Shown here one piece after another: positions 42,893-49,250 of a stretch of DNA of 49,250 nucleotides. Under the pieces are notes generated by a model, which was given only the letters and a program-made list of their open reading frames with translations, made no database searches and was not told the DNA's origin. The stretch's first letter is position 1, and the number at the start of each line of letters is the position of its first letter. Origin of the DNA: DATGFK01 sp040007395. GTDB taxonomy: Bacteria > Chloroflexota > Anaerolineae > Aggregatilineales > UBA2796. Location of the stretch: positions 1 to 49,250 of the forward strand of contig JBDTVG010000031.1 in NCBI GenBank assembly GCA_040007395.1, written 5' to 3'. The position numbers and the translations under genes are program-made.

Positions 42893-43945
42893 ATGAGCCA
42901 TCTGTTTTCGTCTGAAGTTCCTTCCCGTCAAACAGACACCAACGCCATCGGGATCGTGGCTATTCTGACAATCCTGTGGTACGCAGCCTATAATGCCATT
43001 CAGCCTCTGGCAAACTGGCTGACCTTCGATCTGTTGCGGCTTCCTGCTGATTCGCATCTTGGCGAGTCCATCGCTTTTTTCCTCTATGATGTTCCCAAGA
43101 TATTGCTGCTGCTTGGCGGGATGATCTTTCTCATCACAGTCATTCGCTCGTTTTTCAGTCCAGAGCAAACGCGCGCCTTCCTCGGAGGGAAACGCGAGGG
43201 GGTTGGTAATCTGATGGCAGCCTCACTGGGTATTGTCACACCATTTTGCTCGTGCTCTGCCGTCCCGTTATTCATTGGCTTTGTCGAGTCGGGTATTCCG
43301 CTCGGAGTGACCTTTTCGTTTCTGGTCGCTGCGCCGCTCATCAACGAAGTCGCCTTGACGATGCTCTTTGGCATGTTCGGCTGGAAAGTCGCCGGGTTAT
43401 ATGTCCTCTCCGGCCTGGTAATTGCCATCATAGCGGGTGTGATTATTGGACGGTTGAAGTTGGAACGCTATGTCGAGGATTTTGTCTGGCAAATGAAAGC
43501 ACAGGGCAATCCTGACTTGGGCAAGCCAACTTGGACACAGCGCTTCGACACGGCCTGGCAATCCACCCGTGAGATTATCGGCAAAGTCTGGCTGTATGTA
43601 ATCATCGGAATCGCAGTGGGCGCAGGTATTCACGGCTATGTGCCAGAAAGCGCCCTGGTTGAAATCATGGGCAAGCACGCGTGGTGGTCTGTTCCGGCAG
43701 CCGTCCTACTTGGCATACCACTGTACTCGAACGCTGCCGGGATTATGCCTGTCGTCAGTGTGTTGATGGAAAAGGGTGCTGCGCTTGGCACTGTGCTGGC
43801 GTTTATGATGGCAGTTGTCGGCCTGAGCCTGCCAGAGATGATCATCTTGCGTCGTGTACTGAAACCGCGACTAATAGCCATTTTTGTACTGGTGCTTGCT
43901 GTGGCTATCACGCTCACTGGTTATCTGTTTAATCTGATCATTTAA
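42893..43945 (+). CDS. ArsP-like permease (PF03773)
   Basis: A 350-residue membrane protein with about eight helices. The conserved CSCSAVPLFIGFVESGIPLG with the CxC motif and AAPLINEVAL in the first half, and a second-half repeat, GIPLYSNAAGIMPVVSVLMEKG, mark the permease/DUF318 family; ArsP members export organoarsenicals. It ends the ArsR-thioredoxin-permease operon. Confidence 0.9.
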   Translation: MSHLFSSEVPSRQTDTNAIGIVAILTILWYAAYNAIQPLANWLTFDLLRLPADSHLGESIAFFLYDVPKILLLLGGMIFLITVIRSFFSPEQTRAFLGGKREGVGNLMAASLGIVTPFCSCSAVPLFIGFVESGIPLGVTFSFLVAAPLINEVALTMLFGMFGWKVAGLYVLSGLVIAIIAGVIIGRLKLERYVEDFVWQMKAQGNPDLGKPTWTQRFDTAWQSTREIIGKVWLYVIIGIAVGAGIHGYVPESALVEIMGKHAWWSVPAAVLLGIPLYSNAAGIMPVVSVLMEKGAALGTVLAFMMAVVGLSLPEMIILRRVLKPRLIAIFVLVLAVAITLTGYLFNLII

Positions 43946-43968
43946 GATAATAGGTTCTATAAAACAAG

Positions 43969-43999
43969 TTGCCAGGCCAAACCGAGTTTGGCCTGGCAA
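43969..43999. terminator. Perfect 13-bp hairpin between convergent ars genes
   Basis: TTGCCAGGCCAAA and TTTGGCCTGGCAA surround CCGAG. A T-rich run follows only on the minus strand (TTGTTTTATAG), so it best terminates leftward transcripts, but it may act in both directions. Confidence 0.75.
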
Positions 44000-44061
44000 G
44001 AGAAGCGACAACTACGGATCCAAAGCTTTCATCTTTACGACCCTGCCCATCCAGTACGGAG

Positions 44062-44222
44062 TTATTCTTGCCGCTGCCGGATGTCTAACTGCTTCAATTT
44101 GTACTGTAGCATCCACTCTCGAATGTTGGAATCGATCTGATCGCGGATTTCGCGGAATTTGGCGAGTTTTTCCGTGTCCGTACCTTCTCCGAGTCTGTTC
44201 GACGACGCGAAAGCCAACACGG
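44062..44222 (-). pseudogene. Arsenate reductase (LMW-PTPase type ArsC) C-terminal fragment
   Basis: The minus-strand frame ending at TAA 44062-44064 reads NRLGEGTDTEKLAKFREIRD, then QIDSNIREWMLQ, which matches the last helix of thioredoxin-coupled ArsC proteins (EGTEEEKLxxFRxxRDxI). The catalytic N-terminal part (CxxNxxRS) is missing; an IS982 copy lies immediately upstream. The gene converges on the ArsP-like permease, so the ars locus was cut by the insertion. Confidence 0.5.
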
Positions 44223-44274
44223 GCTTTTCTCAAACTAAACCAACGAAAAAACTATCTTACGCCAGATGTGAATT

Positions 44275-45183
44275 CTAAATCGATAAAAGCTCGAACGATT
44301 GAACATCGATGGCGAAATGACAGCGCAATAGGCGTTTAAGGACCAGACAAGTGACTTTGAGAACCACTCTAGTGCATAAACCATGCACCGTTTTTGCCAA
44401 CAGTCGTTCAATATTGCGACCGGTATTCTGAATGCAGTGAAAAGTGCCTTCAATACGCTCGCGAATGCTGCCCAAAAGGCGGTCAAATTCAGGCGGATTT
44501 TGGAGCGCTTGATTGGCACGTTTCATCGTCCAGACCCGGTTGCCAGTCTGCTGGAGCATGTCAGCTTGCCAGTCGTCACCGATAAAACCTTTGTCAGCAA
44601 AGATGTCACAATGGCTGACCTGTTGCAAGACGACTTCAGCGGCAGAGCGTTCGTCAGTATTGGCGCTGACCAAGTCATAGACGACTGGCAAGCCATCCAC
44701 CGTCGTCAACATGACCAATGTGTAGCCAAAGTAGTTCAGTTGGCGGGCAGCGCAATGACCATAGCCAGCACTCCCAGCGAACTCACTGTGTGCTTTAGTG
44801 CGCTTATAGCCCAGCACAGGCACTGGCTTCGTATCCAGCAGCAATTGGTTGGGCTTGTTTACGCCAAGTGCCCTCAACCATTCTTGACGCAAATGCTCGA
44901 CCATCTTTCCCAAGTTTCGGGCACGACGATTGTACTGACTCTGGTCGACCAACTTCGGAAATTCGCCATGATAATTAGCGCGTATATAGCCCACATATTG
45001 TGTCTCCCCTGGATAAGGCACAAAATCTTGGGTCAGCATCAAGGTCAGCATTTCACTATCGCTAAATTCTGGTTTTGCGCCTGGTTTGCTCTGCACCAGT
45101 TCTTGTCCTTTGTTGATACACCAATCATCGACCATGACGAAAATGATTGTCAGCAGGCTCACCATGTCTATACTTGTACTCAT
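44275..45183 (-). mobile_element. IS982-family transposase, intact
   Basis: A 302-residue DDE transposase: EFSDSEMLTLMLTQDFVPYP, QYNRRARNLG, LLLDTKPVPVLGYKR (first Asp), VVYDLVSANTDER (second region), CDIFADKGFIGDDWQ and a C-terminal RERIEGTFHCIQN (Glu). Length and order are normal for IS982. Clear terminal inverted repeats were not found by eye. It separates the ArsC fragment from another transposase remnant, suggesting it inserted into or next to earlier IS debris. Confidence 0.85.
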
Positions 45184-45257
45184 GGGAGGGTTGTCCTTTG
45201 TGTGAGGTAGGGATACTTCTCATCTTGGTCAATCCTCCTTTTTTGTCAATGTCGATT

Positions 45258-45665
45258 CCACATCGGACGTATCTTATTCGCGATAACGACGGCAAATATG
45301 GCGCTGAGTTTGCCAGAGCAGCAGCCGGAGCCAAGATCAAAGTGCTCAAAACCCCGGTGGCCGCGCCCAACGCCAACGCAGTGTGCGAACGCTTCCAAAA
45401 ATCGGTGCGTCGTGAACGCTTGGATCACCTGTTTGTGCTGAACCAATAGCATCTGTACCGTATGATCAAGGCGTATGTGTCCTATTTCAACGAGGAGCGC
45501 CCGCACCAAGGTCTTGGTCAGCGCATTCCCGTTCCTTTGGAACCTGTCTCATCAGTATCGGATACCTCCCGGCCCATTGTCACATTTCCGATCTTAGGGG
45601 GCTTCATCACATTTACCGCCGAGCGGCATGAGCAGCCGAAAAACGCCCTTTGTTGTACTTTGTAG
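45258..45665 (+). pseudogene. Integrase-core transposase fragment with in-frame TAG
   Basis: The frame begins YLIRDNDGKYGAEFARAAAG (second catalytic Asp), then TPVAAPNANAVCERFQKSVRRER (Glu) and FVLNQ, TAG (45447-45449), HLYRMIKAYVSYFNEERPHQG, and ends FTAERHEQPKNALCCT. The 5' two-thirds is missing next to IS982. The C-terminus closely matches the remnant at 3330-3640. Confidence 0.75.
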
Positions 45666-45752
45666 CCAGCACGAGCCAGTACAGTACACCTATCGCAGGC
45701 TGTAATTCGGCATGTTCTATCGTAAAGTCGATTCTACGCCTCAAGCTGACGT

Positions 45753-45980
45753 TTATTTCGCAGCGCGGACTTTTGCACCGCTGAGGGGAGCGCCGAACAA
45801 GGGTGCGAACACACAAAAGTCGAACAAGCCAGCGACCAGCGATAATAGGCCGACGACGGCAATGACAATCCCAGTCGTACCCTGAACACTGAGCAGCCCA
45901 ACGGCGATCAGCGCGATGCCTGCAATAATTCGGACAATCCGGCCAACACTTGAAGACATGAATGCAACAAAGGGGTTCAT
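45753..45980 (-). CDS. DUF2892 / YgaP-type transmembrane protein, second copy
   Basis: A 75-residue protein from ATG 45980 (AGGAGA upstream; the longer frame to 46058 is not SD-led). Two hydrophobic segments (IVRIIAGIALIAVGLLSV, GIVIAVVGLLSLVAGLFDFCVF) and FAPLFGAPLSGAKVRAAK make it a clear paralogue of 28461-28685. It lies directly downstream of a Crp/Fnr gene remnant that may once have regulated it. Confidence 0.88.
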   Translation of the reverse strand: MNPFVAFMSSSVGRIVRIIAGIALIAVGLLSVQGTTGIVIAVVGLLSLVAGLFDFCVFAPLFGAPLSGAKVRAAK

Positions 45981-46054
45981 CTCGACTTCTCCTATCTTAG
46001 TTACGATTGATAGGAGTATCATAAGCGGATAGGTTTGTATTGTCTGTGATAAAG

Positions 46055-46335
46055 TCACCGAGAAGCAAAAGTTCTCAACACTTGCGAATCGATAACCTCA
46101 ATTGCACCACGCCCGACATGGATAACATTTTGACGGGTAAACGTTTCTAGAATCCGGCTGATCACTTCACGCGAACTCCCTAACTCAGCGGCTATCTCAT
46201 GATGCGTGATGACAATCGGATTCTGTTTTTGAGACCTTGCTAACAATAATTCTGCAACACGGACATCCAGACGGCGGAAAGCCACCTCATCCACGATTTC
46301 CATCACGGCAAATAGACGTTGTGTCACACGCTTGC
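46055..46335 (-). pseudogene. Crp/Fnr-family regulator, only the C-terminal HTH left
   Basis: The frame has AFRRLDVRVAELLLARSQ, then ITHHEIAAELGSSREVISRILETF and a wing: the Crp-type HTH_Crp_2 domain. The N-terminal cyclic-nucleotide/effector domain is replaced at about 46335 by a transposase fragment in the same orientation. No proper start remains. Confidence 0.8.
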
Positions 46336-46339
46336 GCCA

Positions 46340-46565
46340 CCAGCGGTGTTGCGGTTAAATAGCGCCATACTGCGCGGCGGCTCCAAAACTGTTTGACCAA
46401 ACTCACCACATACACCTTAAACAGACTTTGTTCACTGTACTGCTTTAAACTACCACTGCTGCTCTGTTCCCACACCATATCGATGAGTCCCAATAACTCG
46501 ATTAATGGATGCGCTCTCGTTATCATTACCCTGAGCCTTTTCGATACTCTTTGCCGTTTTGTCAC
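46340..46565 (-). pseudogene. Transposase N-terminal fragment
   Basis: KQYSEQSLFKVYVVSLVKQF, then WSRRAVWRYLTATPLVAQAC resembles the N-terminal helical region of IS4/IS5-like DDE transposases (LxxYVVxLxKQF...L...P). The catalytic part is absent and the frame joins the Crp/Fnr fragment. Confidence 0.5.
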
Positions 46566-46700
46566 TTCAAACTATACCTGAATTGGCTCACTCGCTACCT
46601 ATTCCTTTGCCCCACCCTCAGTTATTTGAGCTTTTCTGAGCCATTGTGACCCAACCGAGCGAAAGTCCTAGAACGATATAACAGGTAAAAAGAGGCATGT

Positions 46701-47144
46701 ATGAATGAACGTGAAGAAAACGCAAAAAAGGCATATCTCGAAGTTCTTAGTACTATTCCTGGCGTGCGTTTTATTGAGTTTATACATGTCGGCTTTGGCC
46801 CCCCGGGACGGGCAAGTGCCCTGTCTCCGACTAAATTGCTTGGGCGAATTTCAATAAAAGCTCCAGCGGAAGAAATAATATCCTGGATGCGGAATATATT
46901 GATTTTGTGCCGAATTGAAGGCATTTTCATTTTTAAATTTTTCGACTATTACCATCAGGCGATCCCACCTTGGGCCAAAGTTCATTTTAGTAATAACTAT
47001 GAATGGATAGACAAACTATATTTCGACGGACGCGCTTTATCCTTTTTGTCAGAGGATGGGATGTTTTTACTTATATTTAGTGATCGAGAGGGCTATTACG
47101 AAGCAGAAACACATACAGAAACAGATGATAGCACTATACAGTAA
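46701..47144 (+). CDS. Hypothetical protein, possible orphan Rhs immunity protein
   Basis: A 147-residue, aromatic-rich soluble protein (WMRNILILCRIEGIFIFKFF, YHQAIPPWAKVHFSNNYEWI, FSDREGYYEAE). No family is recognised. AGAGG precedes the ATG. AT-rich composition differs from the neighbouring Rhs core. Its position, immediately before an orphan Rhs tip cassette, is where the immunity gene of a previous cassette would lie; this is inference. Confidence 0.6.
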   Translation: MNEREENAKKAYLEVLSTIPGVRFIEFIHVGFGPPGRASALSPTKLLGRISIKAPAEEIISWMRNILILCRIEGIFIFKFFDYYHQAIPPWAKVHFSNNYEWIDKLYFDGRALSFLSEDGMFLLIFSDREGYYEAETHTETDDSTIQ

Positions 47145-47425
47145 GCGGCCATATGAATACAATTTTTCTGTTTCACATACTCTGTGTAATTCCTTACGCT
47201 GAATAGTAGCAAACTGACATGGGCATAATAAGCTAATAAACTGAATATGGTTAACAGATTTCCAAATTAGCACAATACTCCTCATTCTGAAATCCATAAC
47301 ATGGCTGTTGGCTTTGCGGCGGTTTTCAACGATCCTGCCAGCAGGTTAGCATCGGGTAGCGGCACGGCCTCGGTACCTATCATGCCCGCAATCCTCGACA
47401 CCAGCCAAGGGTCAGGACTCGTTGA

Positions 47426-48567
47426 TACAGTACCGGCTACACCGGAGCGCAGACCGACTCAAATGGCTTGGTGTACCTCAACGCCCGCTACCTCGACCCG
47501 GCGACTGGCACCTTCCTGACCCGTGATCCCTTCGAGGGCATGGCAGACAATTCGATGTCGCGCAACCCGTACAGCTATACGGGCGGCAATCCGGTCAATC
47601 GCACGGACCGCAGCGGCAAATGCTTCGATCCGTTCTCGTTCGTGGTGTGTGCGGCTATTGTTATCGGAGCCGGATTTGCCATCCACAACGAAATTCAGCA
47701 AATTCAGCACTATGGTTATGTGAAAGATTGGGAAGCCTTGCTGGAGCGGGTGTTGAGGGATTCACTATCACAGCGGGCGTTGGATTCGCGGTCTTGGGTG
47801 GAGCCGCAGTTATCGGATCAATAGGAACCTATGGGTTAGTTGGTGGCCTAGTCTACTCAGGGACGGAACTCCAGTTGGGGCTGATGGGTCTAGGTGGAGC
47901 AACAGCGGGCTTAGCCGCGCTTAATGGGGAGACTTCGCAAGGGGATTTCATCGAAGCAGAAACCGTTGGCAAAATTAGCGAAATCGATGAAGTTACTATG
48001 CAGCGCGGCTGGTTCGCTCGACTATTTAAACCCGAAATTCCTGAATCAGAGCCAATAAGCCCCGAGCAATCTCGCGCAGAATATCTTGTCGAGAAGGCTG
48101 CAAGACTATTCGGACTCGACAGTTCAACTTACGTTGATACAGTAGTATACGAAAGCGAGAAGGAATCACCTGCGTTTCGAGTGAACCCATCTACAGGAGA
48201 AACAAAAATTTTACTGAATCGCAGCGTTCTTGACGCTCCAGAACAAAAGCAAATGCTTGATGTAGCTCATGAGTTCACTCATGCTTTGTCTTGGCATCAT
48301 TTATTGAATAACGTGTTCAAAGGTAATGTTCAAGCCGCCTACGATGCGCTACCTCGTTTCGGTACTATTGGCTATGCTGCGAACGAGGTTACAGCAGAAG
48401 AAATCGCACAACAAGTTCTTCGAATCCATTTTGGAGATTTACCTGAAGACTTGCTTCAAGGGAGTGAAAACTATATTAACGGTTGGGCCGAAAGTTTCGG
48501 AGACAAGATGTCATATATACGTAGTCATGCATTACAAAGGACATTGGTGGGAGAAAATAAGCCCTAA
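47426..48567 (+). pseudogene. Orphan Rhs core tip with HExxH metallopeptidase-like toxin domain, frameshifted
   Basis: The frame opens just after a TGA (47423-47425) with YSTGYTGAQTDSNGLVYLNARYLDPATGTFLTRDP-type Rhs core, through NPYSYTGGNPVNRTDRSG. It then enters a variable tip: a small hydrophobic region and, after a frame change at about 47735-47765, a hydrophilic domain containing VAHEFTHALSWHH, an HExxH zinc-peptidase-like motif, ending near residue GENKP. No start codon or upstream Rhs barrel is attached, so this is a displaced cassette, likely silent unless recombined onto a full Rhs gene. Downstream 48610 is the likely immunity gene. Confidence 0.8.
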
Positions 48568-48609
48568 ATGTGGTAACTAAAGGTGAACTATCTTAAGAGA
48601 GGATATTGT

Positions 48610-48828
48610 ATGTCACGATATTGGCCTTACGAAGGGCTTCTATTAAATCTTAAACAACGAATACCCAAAGAGGATTTGGCGTACCTTACGGCAGAAGAAG
48701 CATATAAGCTTCTGAAGGAATGGACAGAGCAGGATTTTGGTTATGATGTGACCGCATGGGAAAAATGGCTAATGGAAAACAAAAAGAATGCGATTCCAAA
48801 ACGGGGGCAAAACGATACTGCACGTTAA
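48610..48828 (+). CDS. Small acidic protein, putative immunity to the Rhs tip
   Basis: A 72-residue protein from ATG 48610 behind AGAGAGGA. It contains LAYLTAEEAYKLLKEWTEQDFGYDVTAW with a Trp/Asp-rich helical pattern, as in small proteins with GYDxxxWxxW motifs. It follows the toxin tip by 42 bases, the normal position of a cognate immunity gene. No direct evidence of function. Confidence 0.65.
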   Translation: MSRYWPYEGLLLNLKQRIPKEDLAYLTAEEAYKLLKEWTEQDFGYDVTAWEKWLMENKKNAIPKRGQNDTAR

Positions 48829-49009
48829 AACAACTACGATTTAGCTCGTAACGTAGAAAATTGTCATGATCGGAAAATCGTGATCGACCTTCGAGAGTGT
48901 TGACCTGCATATTACCCGCATATTATTGTTTGATTCCCCACATCGGTAAGTTCCCCACAATACACTATGTCGAAGGCAACCCCATCAACGATGCTATCGG
49001 CGAACTGGC

Positions 49010-49250
49010 GGCATATTCACGGCTTGGGTGGACTACAATCCAGTTGGGATGTCGATTATCTCACCCACGACGACGCTGGGCTACACCGGCGCACCGACCG
49101 ACTCAAATGGCTTGGTGTACCTCAACGCCCGCTACCTCGACCCGGCGACAGGCACCTTCCTGACCCGTGACCCCTTCGAGGGCATGGCAGAGAGCGCCAT
49201 GTCGCGCAACCCGTACAGCTATACGGGCGGCAACCAAGTCAACCGTATGA
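49010..49250 (+). pseudogene. Second orphan Rhs core, running off the window
   Basis: The frame carries WVDYNPVGMSI and then GYTGAPTDSNGLVYLNARYL, DPATGTFLTRDPFEGMAESA, MSRNPYSYTGGNQVNRM. Over 49070-49240 it is nearly identical in DNA to 47435-47605. It is the beginning of another tip cassette whose variable part lies beyond base 49250. Confidence 0.8.

Noticed and set aside
44383..45210. 275-aa plus-strand frame opposite IS982
   Set aside because: It is the antisense of an intact IS982 transposase.
2254..45449. Complete TAG reassignment to an amino acid
   Set aside because: Genes such as the DUF2892 at 28461 and the sigma factor end normally at TAG, and the DUF2892 paralogue ends with TAA at the same residue.
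1..49250. CRISPR array
   Set aside because: No regularly spaced short direct repeats were seen.

Overview
The window looks like chromosomal or large accessory DNA from a mid-GC, heavily transposon-loaded bacterium, most plausibly a Chloroflexota (Anaerolineae-like) lineage. That placement rests on protein flavour only: several related integrase-core transposases, a DUF6585-type fragment, a TPR regulator, CxxC protein disulfide oxidoreductase with a thioredoxin-reductase partner, MNIO/DUF692 and VKOR-Trx genes. No rRNA or tRNA marker gene was found.

Layout. 1-1.3 kb: end of a DHFR/RibD-like gene and an SMP-30 gene. 1.3-5.5 kb: IS graveyard with a small-protein/retropepsin pair. 5.4-15.3 kb: probable defence or stress island, with a truncated PLD-nuclease/SF2 helicase, an 11-repeat FnIII-like protein kinase, a PP2C phosphatase and a VWA protein (a TerY-P-like triad), divergent from a RelE/ParE-UvrD fusion helicase, then the tail of a DUF499 protein. 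15.3-18.6 kb: an unknown 605-aa protein, a degenerate receiver/GGDEF protein and SSB. 18.6-24 kb: truncated DUF6585-like and XRE/TPR genes back to back, a long hairpin, divergent small HTH ORFs, a VapC toxin-antitoxin pair and IS elements. 24.4-30.9 kb: Ca2+-type P-ATPase, IS6 remnant, then a sulfur/redox run (DUF2892, OsmC, two rhodaneses, methyltransferase). 31-35.3 kb: a membrane 4Fe-4S operon converging on a two-component system with a Met/Gly-rich secreted protein; both promoters carry the same direct-repeat box. 35.5-43.9 kb: thiol-redox and metal/arsenic genes (PDO, TrxR-like, ECF sigma/anti-sigma, MNIO, XRE-cupin, Trx-VKOR, NifX-like, ArsR, thioredoxin_3, ArsP-like permease). 44-46.6 kb: ArsC tail, IS982, transposase fragments, DUF2892 and a beheaded Crp/Fnr gene. 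46.7-49.25 kb: an array of Rhs C-terminal tip cassettes with a metallopeptidase-like toxin tip and putative immunity genes.

The genes suggest a cell coping with thiol, metal and arsenic stress, plus a decaying island of phosphorylation-coupled defence. The most notable cross-cutting signals are: a TerY-P-like triad with a FnIII-array kinase beside a PLD-helicase; a small HTH ORF plus leader duplicated upstream of two different two-gene modules; about nine in-frame premature stops, nearly all TAG, in otherwise continuous ORFs; a 17/18-identical response-regulator-type box in two promoters; and the Rhs tip array. Many genes are frameshifted or cut, so some breaks may be assembly errors.
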